Positions 23,287-34,039 of a stretch of DNA of 64,000 nt are shown one piece after another (positions within the stretch are counted from its first letter, which is position 1; each line of letters opens with the position of its first letter). Position numbers and translations under genes: made by a program. The stretch spans positions 310,001 to 374,000 of the forward strand of contig JAHLKG010000002.1 in assembly GCA_025526995.1 (NCBI GenBank), given 5' to 3'. Source of the DNA: Powellomyces hirtus (lineage: Eukaryota; Chytridiomycota; Chytridiomycetes; Spizellomycetales; Powellomycetaceae). Below the pieces are notes generated by a model. The model worked only from the letters and a program-made list of their open reading frames with translations, made no database searches and was not told where the DNA came from.

Positions 23287-24133
23287 ATACTCTCTCTCTC
23301 TCCTTTTTCGTGTCGTTTTTCTTTCATCGCCTCTGTCTGCTTTCTTCTAGATATTCCTCTTCCCTTGGCTGTTTTTCTTTCCCCACCCTCCCTGTATATT
23401 TGGTGGGCGTTGGTGGTTCATCTAGGTCTTTTTTCTCGCTGCGCTAATTCTGTAGCTTAGTCACATAGGTCATATATTTCGGGTTTCATATATACATGTA
23501 AATACATTTTTCAGTTCGGTTTTCTCCCCACCCAACTCCTAATCTGGTATTTGCCCATGTATTTCCGCCAATCAGAAGAAAGATTGGTGTATATATGCAG
23601 AGTAGATGAGCCGAGTTCGAGTTGGTGTTTTGGGGGGACTTTTGGCTCCCTCTCTGCTGCTGTGATCCAAGCAAAAACTTTGACATTTGCAGTATGGGTG
23701 GGTCGGGGCGTGAGTGAGTGGGAAGCCATTCCCGCTGGTTGTACGTGAGCGCTCCTGGGATTGCGCGGGTCGGTGACAAAATTCCCTTGTGCCTGACACT
23801 AGGGTGTGCGAGAGAGGGGGGGAGAGTTGGATCACCCTTTTGCACTTGTTGTGGGGGTTTGTTTGTTTTTTCGTTTGCGGTGATGACCGCTTAAAACTGC
23901 AGAGGGAGCGGGATTTGCGGGAGTTTGATTTTTGAATCATGGACTGTGATGTGTGCGGTGGTCTGTAGGTTTGTGGTGCATGTTTTGCGGGCCAGGTTGT
24001 GATGGCCATGGATCTGCAGTTGTTGGGTTTTTTTGGGTGTCCCATGGCGGAATCATCGAGGGGGGAGACGAGCGGTCAATCCCGGGGGGTCGGGGGCCAA
24101 AAAAAAAAAGAAAAAAAGAAACTGCAGTCATTT
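23287..24133. other. Intergenic, about 850 bp, convergent 3' ends
   Basis: T- and pyrimidine-rich 3' flank after 23290 (CTCTCTCTCTCC tract), likely the 3' UTR of the membrane-protein gene. G-rich on the + strand from 23700. An interrupted A tract sits at 24100-24120, just downstream of the YAF9 stop codon on its strand. No coding signal was seen. Confidence 0.4.
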
Positions 24134-24802
24134 TCATTCCTCGCCCAGCGCAGCCTTCAACCTCGCCAACTCCTCTTCGGCCCTCTCGAGTCTCTCTCTA
24201 TCCCTCTCCAGCTGTTCGACGACTTTCTCATTCGCAGCGGTCAATTTGCGCAGTTCGTCCTGTTCGGTGGCGGGGAGGAATGGGTGGGTGATGCTCAGGG
24301 GGGTGCGTTTGGGGATCACGGGGACGGGGTGCGCGGCGAGTTTCTTGTGGGCGTCGTCCGTGGGTTCGTTGAAGACGATTTCCTCATAGTGTTCGGAGAC
24401 GACTGCTTTGGCCGTCGTCGTGGTGGTGGTGGATGCGGGGTCATTGTCTTTGGGGTAGAGCTGCAGCGTGTGGACGAGGTTGATGGTGCCGCGCTCAATC
24501 GTTTCATTCAGGAGCACTTTGATGGGGATGTCGAATTCGCCCCAGCCCGTCTCGTGGACCTCGTACGGCGGGGCCTCGCAGGTGCGCACGGGGTGCTCGA
24601 ACGATTCGTGGAGTTTGAATTGCACTTTTTTGATGTAGAGCGAGAGGTCTTCATTGTGGATCCCGCGCACGTAGACGGTCCATTTGTGCGTGTGCGAGGG
24701 GTCGCCCCGCTTGTCGGCCGGTTTGAGCAGCGTCGCGTGCGTGCCGTAGATGATGGGCCGCGAGTGGGTGATTGTTTTGAGGCGGGATTTGAGGGTGGAC
24801 AT
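24134..24802 (-). CDS. YAF9: YEATS-domain protein Yaf9 / GAS41 (NuA4 and SWR1 complexes)
   Basis: This is a reader of acetylated or crotonylated histone H3 shared by the NuA4 acetyltransferase and SWR1 remodelling complexes. It is a single exon of 222 residues from MSTLKSRLKTITHSRPIIYG at 24802. The YEATS core is complete: HTHKWTVYVRG, LSLYIKKVQFKLHESF, PVRTCEAPPYEVHETGWGEF, then the YEEIVFNEP strand. The C-terminal coiled coil (about residues 185-220, QLERDRERLERAEEELARL) is the segment that docks into the complexes. Length and domain order match yeast Yaf9 (226 residues). The promoter side faces 370 bp of intergenic DNA. Confidence 0.95.
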   Translation of the reverse strand: MSTLKSRLKTITHSRPIIYGTHATLLKPADKRGDPSHTHKWTVYVRGIHNEDLSLYIKKVQFKLHESFEHPVRTCEAPPYEVHETGWGEFDIPIKVLLNETIERGTINLVHTLQLYPKDNDPASTTTTTTAKAVVSEHYEEIVFNEPTDDAHKKLAAHPVPVIPKRTPLSITHPFLPATEQDELRKLTAANEKVVEQLERDRERLERAEEELARLKAALGEE

Positions 24803-25169
24803 ATTTTTGGAGGGACGAGAAAAAGTGGACTTTGCAATGCGTGTGCATGTGTGTGTGCTGCCAGGGGATGGGACGCGTTTTCTCGCCGTGAGGCCATGCT
24901 ATTTTGCTGATTCTGTTTTCGACTTTGACAGCAATGTACTTTTATCCAACGAGGACTTCCAGAAGCACTACAGCGCATATGACGGGGTATCTTTAACGTC
25001 TCCGGATATTCCAGTATTCTGCAGGGAGCTATCTGAGTGTTGGGCTGTTCACTGCAATGCCTGTTCAAAAGTGTTGAGAATATTGGGTGGGTCGGGACCA
25101 AAAAATTTTATATACATGAAACAATTGCAAACGTATGTATTTTGGTCGCTGGCGGGGGGAGGCCCATGT
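24803..25169. other. Intergenic, about 370 bp
   Basis: Presumed YAF9 promoter (minus strand) and 3' flank of the next minus-strand gene. No coding or RNA signal was recognised. Confidence 0.4.
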
Positions 25170-26660
25170 TCAGCGACCAACAGCGTCGTCATCCCCGTCC
25201 CTCTTCCGCTTGCCCAGGGTAGGTGCGGGGTCGGGGTGGAGGGCCAGGCGGTGGGACGTGGGGATGAGGCGGCGCAGGCCTCGGAGCGAGGACCCGGACC
25301 GGAAAGCGTTTGGCGGTGGGGAGGAGGAGGAGGACGACGCCGCCAACAATGCGTCGTTGGGATCGTGTTCGGCGTCGTCGCCAAGGGACGGGCAGATGGT
25401 GACTAGCCGGTCGAGATCCGGCAGGTCGGAGCCGAACTCTCGGCGGTAGTCAGCCATGATGCGCGCAAAGGGACTGTCGGTGGTGCTGGGGGCGGCAGCG
25501 GCAGGAGCAGCCGCGGAGGAGGAGGAGGAGGAGGATGAGGAGGAGCTTTGTGCTGGTGGGGTCCACGGCCGCAAGAACGGAGGGAGACCGTGCGGGAAGG
25601 GTTCGGGGTTCCGAGGGCGGGAGGGGCGGCCGACGTCTCGGGGCAGTTGAAATGGCCCCGCGCTCGGGATGAACCAGTCCTCGTCCACCGCCACCTCGGC
25701 GCTGGTGGTGGTGGTGTCGTCGCTGTTGTTGTTGTTGTCCCCGAGATCGGGGACAAAGTCGTCCATGTCCAGTGCGGAGACGACGATTTCGGCCGCCCGA
25801 TGAGGGGTGTTGACCACGGCGTCGACTTGGCCTTCTTCTTCCTCGTCATCGGAGGCGTCGGGGACGAGGGCGGGAAGAGGGATCGGCGGGGTGATGTCAA
25901 TCATCCGCACTGTGGCGGGGGCTGGGTCATGGACGACAGCCGGGAGCGGAGCCACCGAAAGTACTGCTGTCGTGCTGCTGCTAGCGCTGGTGGTGGTTGT
26001 GGTGGAGTTGGTGGCAGCAGCAGGCGTGCTGAAGACGCCTTGGACGAGCTGTGCGCGCTGACCGCAGTAGATGCAATGAGCGAGTCGAGTGATCCTGTTG
26101 GCCGGGATCTCGATCCAGAAGAGCTCAGTACAGTGATCACAGCACAGCTGGGCTCGCAGGCTTTGCTCAGGGGTGGTGGGTGCCGGAGCCGGTGCCGGAA
26201 GTGAGGGCGCGGCTGCCTCCACGGTGGGAGGAAGAGGTGCGTCGACAATCTCGGGGGAGACAACGCTGGTGGTGGTGGTGCTGCTGGTAGTGGTGCTCTG
26301 GTCTTCATCCACGTCCATATGGACGGGATCGACGGGCATCAAGTCGACGCCATGGTCAGACTCATCGTCAATCCACGCACTAGGCAAGTCGAGGGCGACG
26401 ATTGCATCCAAACGGGCGGGGTCATGGGCATGAAGATGCCGGTAAAACGAACGCATGGCGGTAGCACTTGCTCGGCCGAGGGTGTTGGAGATGATGTTGG
26501 TACTGAATGCATTGGCGGGAGGTGCGCCGGACCAGCGCCTTGCTCCGTCTGAAAAGATGACACCACCTTGGGGGAGCCTGTCTCGGTATGCAGAGCGCAA
26601 AAAGTCCACGGGAGTCACGAGGTAGGTGGTCGATTCTGCGAAAGGCATGGGTACGACCAT
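25170..26660 (-). CDS. Hypothetical mostly disordered protein with a Cys4 zinc-ribbon-like motif
   Basis: A single open frame of 496 codons starts at MVVPMPFAESTTYLVTPVD. No known family was recognised. An ordered N-terminal part (residues about 1-100, with YRDRLPQGGVIFSDGARRW and TAMRSFYRHLHAHDPARLDA) is followed by Thr/Ser/Pro-rich linkers. A motif CCDHC...CIYC with about 21 residues between the pairs is at residues 172-200, consistent with a zinc ribbon. Acidic and Ser-rich low-complexity runs follow, encoded partly by GGA/GGT-type triplet repeats near 25520. The C-terminus has a basic GKRKRDGDDD, a plausible nuclear localisation signal. The length of the open frame and lack of stops support it as real, but the strong GC and triplet bias of the region makes long chance frames more likely than elsewhere. 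Confidence 0.6.
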   Translation of the reverse strand: MVVPMPFAESTTYLVTPVDFLRSAYRDRLPQGGVIFSDGARRWSGAPPANAFSTNIISNTLGRASATAMRSFYRHLHAHDPARLDAIVALDLPSAWIDDESDHGVDLMPVDPVHMDVDEDQSTTTSSTTTTSVVSPEIVDAPLPPTVEAAAPSLPAPAPAPTTPEQSLRAQLCCDHCTELFWIEIPANRITRLAHCIYCGQRAQLVQGVFSTPAAATNSTTTTTSASSSTTAVLSVAPLPAVVHDPAPATVRMIDITPPIPLPALVPDASDDEEEEGQVDAVVNTPHRAAEIVVSALDMDDFVPDLGDNNNNSDDTTTTSAEVAVDEDWFIPSAGPFQLPRDVGRPSRPRNPEPFPHGLPPFLRPWTPPAQSSSSSSSSSSSAAAPAAAAPSTTDSPFARIMADYRREFGSDLPDLDRLVTICPSLGDDAEHDPNDALLAASSSSSSPPPNAFRSGSSLRGLRRLIPTSHRLALHPDPAPTLGKRKRDGDDDAVGR

Positions 26661-27641
26661 GATTGAGACAAAAAATCAATCAAAAGATTGTGAGAAATGA
26701 GAAAGGCAGGACTAGACTCTGTAAAAAGGAAGGACAAGAACCCTGTAAAGAGTGTTGGTTTTGTGTGTGGCACTTGCTTGAGGGAGGAGGAAAAGAAGTG
26801 GGGGATTGCGCAAGAGCGAGGCTTCCCTTTTGTATTTGGAGGGGAGGGAGTGGGGATGGGATGATGGGTCAAGAGGGGCGGGGGCGCATCAGAGAGATGA
26901 GAGGGCAGTCGGAGAGCATGAGGTAGCGTTAGACAGACCCTCAGGGTTTTGTTCTTTTTCTTTTTGATTTACACAGCGAAAGAGAGTGTGGAAGTCGGCG
27001 CTGTCGGAGATATACAAACAATGGAATACGCGAGGAGACCAGCCACATCTAACGACACTTTTCACACTTACACAAACAGTGTGCTTCACACTCGATCAGT
27101 CAGTCAGTCATCACAACTCACGCGTGCGCCTCATCTGGTTTGATCCATCAATCCTTGCTTACGTTCTTGAAAGCACGTGACTGTAGAGGACGGACCTACA
27201 AATGGGACGCAATGGGACGGATGGCACGACAGACAGAGCGAGTCCTTCTTTGACCTTTGACCTTTGAGGGGGAACCATCCATTCCACCTAATGGCACATC
27301 CATCCATATTCATTGGTTCGTTAGAGAGAGAGAGAAGGAGAACGCCTATATATATTACTTGTCTCTCTCTCTGCCCTCCCATATGTAGTATGTCACTCAT
27401 CGACAGCTGACCTGAATCTAGAAGCTCTCCTTCTACGCATACTAGATATAGGAGCACTCAACATACTAGATGTAGTCGTGTGACTCTCTCGCTCTCTTCT
27501 CTCATCGAACTTTCGTCAGTCATTCATTTTGCCCAATTCCCCCACGCGCCTCGCCGCTCAACCCACTCACTCACTCACCTCTCTCTGCATATCCATATCG
27601 TACCGTAGCGCTCAACCGTTTCACGTGTTGTCGTCTAAAGG
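26661..27641. other. Divergent promoter region, about 980 bp, repeat-rich
   Basis: This lies between the starts of the Cys4-motif gene (minus) and the tryptophan-repeat gene (plus). It has a polypurine GA run at 27323-27335 and a matching polypyrimidine CT run at 27361-27372, flanking CTATATATATTAC. It also has short CAGT repeats near 27096-27110 and CACT repeats near 27560-27578. No coding frame with similarity was seen. Confidence 0.45.
27323..27372. repeat. Inverted GA/CT microsatellite pair around an AT-rich core
   Basis: GAGAGAGAGAGA (27324-27335) and TCTCTCTCTC (27362-27371) are reverse complements separated by about 26 bases that contain TATATATATT. The pair could form a hairpin or act as a promoter element; both ideas are inference. 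Confidence 0.6.
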
Positions 27642-30053
27642 ATGGGAACTGTTGACCATCTCTCAGACCCTGGCCCCACCTCGTCGTCTCCACTGCGAAT
27701 GAACGACGACGACGAGAACCACCCTACACTGGTGAAGGACCTCCCGCTGCCGCACCCACTGCCGCAGCAGGACGACCGCCACCACCCCCACCACGACGAC
27801 AAGCAAGAACACGATCCTCTCGTGCTTGTCCCGAGTGTCGCAGATAACACTGAACGCAGGGCCTCTGCCGACCACTCGCATAAAGGCAGTCAGCAGTCAC
27901 TGGAGGCGACATCGCCAAACTCACCCACCTTGGACCAAAATCCGCCATCACCACCACCACGCGAACTCAAAGAGCAACAGCAAAAGGCAAACGTGTCCGC
28001 AGACGCTGGCGTGGCACCATCGTCATCTACTCCCGCTGCTGCTGTGGATGCCATCGCCCCGCCACAGCAGTTCCCCGACGCTCTGGACCTCAAAATACCC
28101 CAGTTTCCAGATTCCGACGACGATATCCACCGAGGCCTGGTCACCCCGCTCCCCAACGCCCTGCGATACCCCGTCACTGTTGCTTTCGGCCCTCGCAATG
28201 GCTGGTTCATCCGCTGGTCGGATGGAACCAGCGGTTGGGAGGGCTTGCCTCCCACCCTTCACTCCAAACTCAACAACCGCCTGCCCTCGCTCCCGGGCGT
28301 GCGTCAGTTGAGCATGTCCGACAACAATGACTGGTTTGTGTCGTTTGACGATGGCTCCTTTGCCACCTCTGGCTTCCCGCCTCGAGGAAAGCTCTGGGAT
28401 GCTCTGCACAACGATGCCGACGCCGACGTCACGAACCTCGTCTTTGCTCCCGGAGGCGGGTTCCTCCTGACCAGAGAAGACGGGACGGCCGTCTGGGAGA
28501 GACTTCCCACCGGTCTGAACGACCTGCTCAAGCGACGTTCAAGGGGTGATCCCGTGGTCGACTACGTGGCCATCTCCAAACTGGGCGGCTGGTTTGTCAT
28601 GTTCCAAGACAGAGAATGCGTCTGGGAAGGTCTTCCCCCGCAACTCGAGCGCATCCTCATCCAAATCATTCGTAAAAACCCACCGCATCTGATTGTTGGC
28701 CTGTCTCCCGTGGACATGATGTCCTACTTTATCGGCGTCGGGTACGCTTCCGAAACAAACATCAACTTTACCACATTGCAAGCTGCTTTGGAATGGCAAA
28801 AAGGGGGTGGTGATAAGGGCGGCCCAGGCTGCCCGCTCCCAGACATGAATGTCAACTACACGGGCCCCATGCCCGTTCCGCCCGTCGAAAGCGACGAGTT
28901 TGAGGATCTTTTCCGACGCGCCGCTGGCGGCGACAACAGCGACATGTGGGGCGGCGGCGGCGGCGACGATGAAGTCGACCCGGACGATGAGATCAAATCT
29001 TCCATCGGTGGAGGTGGCTCGGTCGTGGAAGTCAAGCTGCCCTCGGGTCACTCGCAGTCGGGCATGAACCTTGAATATGCTGCGCGCGTGGACGGCAACG
29101 TCGAAGCGGAGGAAGGCGGTCGTCTCCTACTCCGAGCTGCGTCCACCAGTCTGATCGACCAAAAAGATTTGATGCCTACCAGAAGCAAATGGAGCCTCAT
29201 GGGAGGCGGCGGGAATGCGACAGCTACCCCACCCTCCGGAACAGGTCCATCCGCCTCCACCCCACCCACGCCGACCGCGGGCATTTCGAGCTTCTTCTCC
29301 TCGGTGTTTGGGCTGAATGGTACAAAGTCCGACAACAAGGAAGCCCGTGGCCGATCCCGAGGCCGGGACGATATGCGGAAATCCATGTCCAACGACAATC
29401 ACACCCGAAGCTTCAACACCAGCGCCAATTCTCCAGCGGATGATGATGAATACGACGGGGAAACTGATATGATGCTTGACCGCGTCGCACAACTCAAAGG
29501 CCAAATACAAGAACGGTGAGTGCTGATGTGAGAATTTTTTTTTTAACGTGGTTGAATCCATGGGACTAAAGGAACACCCTCTCGCTGCTCTTTTTCGCTC
29601 TTCCCACGACGCAGTCTCTCGCAACTGCCAAATGCTTCCCACTTCATTGTGCCCCTGAAACGCTTCTCGGACCAACTCGATGAACACGCTTACCAGCTCA
29701 CCTCCACCCGATCCGCCGCCTCGGCCGAACAGCTCGCCGATGCCGAATACTTTGTCCTGTACGCCGAAGGTTGGCTCGAAGCTTCTGAACCCCAGCCTTT
29801 GCCCAACCCGTGGCTCAACGGATGGGTCGAGGGCAAATTCGGTTGCAGCGCCGAGGAAGTCTCCAATGCGGTCATGATGATGAGGCAGCAGCGTGGTCCT
29901 GCTGCTAGTCCTGGCGGCGTGGGTGCGGACCCGGCGAGTCGACAACATGGACACGCTGCTGGCGACGCGGCAGAGGACCAGAACACGGTGGATGCCCATC
30001 TCGCTCTGAGCTATGAATATGAACAACAGTTCAACGCGTCAGAAACTGTTTGA
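27642..30053 (+). CDS. Protein with five tandem tryptophan/aspartate-rich beta repeats, family not named
   Basis: I do not recognise a named family. Residues 1-170 are disordered and rich in His, Pro, Gln and Ser. From about residue 175, related repeats of roughly 45-50 residues follow, each with an aromatic-glycine core, an acidic turn, and GLPP or similar. The cores are FGPRNGWFIRWSDGTSGWEG, then MSDNNDWFVSFDDGSF, FAPGGGFLLTREDGTAVWER and ISKLGGWFVMFQDRECVWEG, plus a weaker fifth unit near 28690-28790. The pattern suggests a small beta-propeller of tectonin-like type. A disordered stretch leads to one intron (29516-29614; CG|T phase agrees). A second exon has a conserved-looking block HFIVPLKRFSDQLDEHAYQL and EYFVLYAEGWLEASE. 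The stop is at 30051-30053. Total length is about 770 residues. The start at 27642 is the first ATG of the frame. Confidence 0.7.
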
Positions 30054-30932
30054 CCGGCACCCACCATCAACAACACGTCATTATCCGCCGTCACGTTCCA
30101 CAGCCTTCAACTGGCGACACACTCATCTCCTTTCCCCAACGCGACATATCGCTACCCCTTTGCCCTTTCTCGTTCCGGGGATGACTGTGACCGACCCGCA
30201 ACCCCCACCTTCTGTATCCATCTACTCACCTCCGCATCGCCTCGGCCAACGCGCTGAACAAACACATTTCCATCCATTGGCTGTCCATACGTGTTTGGAC
30301 TGTTACTATCTAACTACCTTCAAGAATCTGGGTCACGATCGAGCAACAGCAATAGAAGGCTGGGCCAAACACATAAAAAGGTAGAACTGGTTCTGCGGGG
30401 TGTGTGTGTGTGTGTGTTGCCCGCCAGTCATAGAGCAAAAACCCTCGAATTATCTCGAACCTGGAAAACAAAAGAGGCTATAGCTACTAGACCTGAGATT
30501 TGGTGTACACTCCCTTCCCCCACCTTTGGAAATAAATAATCGTTCCCCTTGTGCCCTCCCGAGCGCCTCATATGAATATATAAATACATTGGTATTATTA
30601 TGTGAAAGACGCCAGTGCGGGGATTTTGTACGGAAGAAAAGTACGCGTTTTTGAGGCGTGGAGTCACAGCGGATAGAAAACGTGTTTTTCCAAGTAGAAA
30701 TCAACCGGTTGACGGTGTGGAACTGTCAAAATTCCTGTCCACGTCACGCGTCTTGCCCGCCACCCTGTCAACATTCCAAGCGCAACTTTCGAAGGGGACT
30801 TGGGAACACACCTTTCTCATTCCTATCACTCCAGGTTCTGGATCCCCCTACGTCACAAAAAGGAGGCAGAACCTCACACCAAAAAAGAACGGCATTCGTC
30901 CTCATTCAAACTGTCTACCGCTACAGACAGAA
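30054..30932. other. Intergenic, about 880 bp, upstream of ATG7
   Basis: Contains the 3' flank of the repeat-protein gene (an AATAAAT-type polyadenylation-like motif near 30531) and the ATG7 promoter. A GT dinucleotide run sits at 30402-30417. The ATG7 frame is open back to 30615 but has no ATG before 30933. Confidence 0.45.
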
Positions 30933-32581
30933 ATGTCTACACCCGATCACCATCCCATCCTGCAATTCGATCCGTTCAGCAGCGCCGTCGACCCGACATT
31001 CTGGCACGCGCTCTCGCGGAATAAGATTGAAGTGTACCGGCTCGACGACGCCGCGCGGGCCATTACGGGGTATTATGCACCGTATCACGCTGCAAGTGGC
31101 CACTCACAGCGCGGAGCCGTGAGTCAGGTGGTTGTTGGAGCAGCGAGGTTGGCGGTCACGGCGCAGTCGTTTGACAGTGAGGATGATAGTAACAGCAGGA
31201 AGGGGATGGGTGGTGGTGGTGGTGGTGGTGGTGGTGTTGTTGTCGCCCCGGGAGTGCTATACAACACCAACACGATTGAGGAGTTTAAGAAATTGGACAA
31301 ATCGGCGGTATTCGCACACGTCGCGGATCGGATCTGGGAGTCGATCACGTCTGGGGCAGCAGTAGCCGATCCCACGCTGCTGACGCGCTTCATCTTGCTG
31401 ACATTTGCGGATTTGAAGAAATACAAATTCTGGTACTGGTTTGGGTTCCCGGCGCTGTTGCCGTTCGCGCCCGTCCGGGTGCGGGCCGTGCGGCCCGTGC
31501 GCGAGGTCTGGAGTGCGCGGCAGATGGAGGCGTTGAGAACCGGGGTGCGGCGGGGAGTCGGACCCTTTTTCTTGGTCAAAGTCGCGAGTGCGGATGATGA
31601 TGATGATACGCTCTCGGTCCATGGGTTGGGCGAGTGGGACGAGGTGGTGCGGCACGACGAGAGTGGAGATGGGGGGGTTACGGTCGGGTTTGTCGATCCG
31701 TCGGGGCAACCCGCCCACCCTGGATGGCCACTGCGCAATTTCCTGATCCTGCTCCAGACCCGCTGGAAAGTGGATGCTGTCCGGGTCGTGTGTTACCGCG
31801 AAACTCTGTCCTCAACCACAACCACGCCCACCAGCATCGTCCTCGACCTCACGCTCCCGACCCCGTCCACTACCCCTACCACCACCCCCAAATGCGTCGG
31901 GTGGGAGAAAAACAGTATGGCCAAACTCTCGCCCCGGTCCGCGGACCTCGGTCCCCTCATGGACCCGCGGCAACTCGCCGACACGGCGGTGGATCTCAAC
32001 CTCAAACTCATGCGGTGGCGGATCGTCCCCACCCTCCAACTGGAGAAAATCGCCACCACCAAATGTCTCCTCGTCGGGTCGGGCACGCTCGGGTGCCATG
32101 TCGCGCGCACCCTCCTTGCGTGGGGCGTCCGGCACATCACATTCATCGACAACGGAACCGTCTCCTTCTCCAATCCCGTCCGCCAACCCCTGTTTACATT
32201 CGACGATTGTCTGCACGGCGGCCGCCCCAAAGCGCAAGCCGCCGCCGACGCCCTCAAGCGCATCTTCCCGGGCGTCCACGCCACAGGCATCAACCTGTCC
32301 ATCCCCATGCCTGGCCACTACGTGCCGTCCGCCCGCGACGCAACGACCGCGGCAGTGGAGACGTTGACGGCGTTGGTGGAGAGGCATGATGCGGTGTTTT
32401 TGTTGACGGATAGTCGGGAGAGCCGCTGGCTGCCGACCCTGCTGGGCAAGAGTCTGGGCAAGATTGTGATTAATTCCGCGTTGGGGTTTGATACGTTTTT
32501 GGTCATGCGGCATGGAATGAGGCAATGTGCTTCTCCAGCGTCATCATCATCAAACCCGACCCCGACCCCCTCCGAACCCGC

Positions 32582-32612
<31 letters not shown>

Positions 32613-33101
32613 CATCCACCACCACCCACCCTCGGCTGCTACTTTTGCAACGACGTCGTCGCCCCCGCCGACTCCCTCTCCGACCGCACCCTCGACCAAC
32701 AATGCACCGTCACCCGCCCGGGTCTCTCCTCCCTCGCCTCCGCAACCGCCGTCGAGCTCCTCATCTCCATCCTCAACCACCCGCTCGGGCCCCACGCCGC
32801 ACCCCCACCGCCAACCACCCCCCCGCACCCATCCGACCCAACACCCACGCCCCTTGGCCTCGTCCCGCACCAGATCCGCGGGTTCCTGACCCACTACACC
32901 CACCTCCTCGTCACGGGCCACGCGTATGATAAATGCACGGCCTGCTCACCCACCGTGCTCGAGTTGTATGCTGCACACGGCGCTGCGTTTGTCCTCGACG
33001 CGATTGAGGACCCGACCTATCTCGAACGCGTCACGGGGCTGAAACAGATGCAATTGGCTACCGAGGAGCTCGACTTGGAGTGGGATGTCGAAGACGAGTA
33101 G
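30933..33101 (+). CDS. ATG7: Autophagy E1-like activating enzyme Atg7
   Basis: Atg7 activates the ubiquitin-like proteins Atg8 and Atg12 and hands them to Atg3 and Atg10. This is a single exon of 722 residues (human 703). The N-terminal Atg7-specific domain starts ILQFDPFSSAVDPTFWHAL and includes LKKYKFWYWFGFPAL. The C-terminal E1 domain has the nucleotide loop VGSGTLGCHVARTLLAWGV, the acidic FIDNGTVSFSNPVRQ, LLTDSRESRW and NSALGFDTFLVMRHG. The catalytic cysteine is residue 591 (codon 32703-32705) in LDQQCTVTRPG. Two CxxC pairs (CYFC and CTAC) frame it as expected for the structural zinc site. The C-terminus is acidic (LDLEWDVEDE). A Thr run from an ACA repeat (about 32580-32612) and a Gly run from GGT (31208-31237) are low-complexity inserts. 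ATG 30933 is the only ATG before the conserved start. Confidence 0.96.
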
Positions 33102-33436
33102 GCGAGTCTGTACGTGAGCGAATCTGTACGTGTGCGCGTGGAGGGTGTGGGACACGGCCCGGTCGTAGAAACAGCTAGCGTACAGAGACATTCTCAACCA
33201 ACAAAAATCCCATGTAAAAAAAAACAAGTGTATGTATATACATATATATATAAATAGGTCTCAAGCAAGATGGTGCGTGTCTATGCCCCGATGCCCCTTA
33301 TGCCGCAGGGCGTCTGCGATTCAGGTTATGCCGTGTCCGCCACGCGAGCGATCCGACACCTTCGGACGCGGATGTGGTCGTGTAGGGTATCTGAACGCGG
33401 GAATTCTACAAACAGGGAAAAAAAAAAAAAGTGAGT
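33102..33436. other. Intergenic, 335 bp, convergent ATG7 and GRC3 3' ends
   Basis: AT-rich TATATA segment at 33233-33253 and an A run at 33418-33430. No gene was seen. Confidence 0.4.
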
Positions 33437-33968
33437 TTAGGACTTTGGACGGGGGGCCGCCTCTTTCTCAACCCTTTTTCGCCCTTTTTTTTTCTTTACC
33501 TCAAACCCGCCCGCCAGCAGCGGAATCGGGGTTTCCACTCCACATCCCCTCACGATCGTATTTACATCTCGCACCTGGTCGTGCGGGATCGGGCCGGTCA
33601 GGATATGGAACGCGCCGCCCTCTTGTGTGGTATCGACAGCTCGCACCAGGCCGAGTCCGACACAATGGGCCATGGAGGGGAGGAACGGGATGTGGGAGGG
33701 GATGATGCGGAGGGCGGTGGAGTGGTGGTGGTGGGTGGGGTCGATGCCGGGTGGTGGTGGGACGCCATGGGTGGGAGGTGGTTGTTGGTGGTACAGTGTG
33801 CGGTCCACGACTAGCCCAACGACACACCCGTTGAGGGCGTGCAGGGTTTGGCTGAAGGGTATTTCGCCGTGCAGGAACTTGATTCGGATGTGGGAAAAGG
33901 GGACGCGGAAGGGGATGCGGGCGGTGAGGGGGGTGTCGAACGTCCATTGCCGGTAGGGATCGCCGTCG

Positions 33969-34039
<71 letters not shown>

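Noticed and set aside
30615..30932. N-terminal extension of ATG7 by 106 codons.
   Set aside because: There is no ATG in that part of the frame, and the conserved Atg7 N-terminus begins right after the ATG at 30933.
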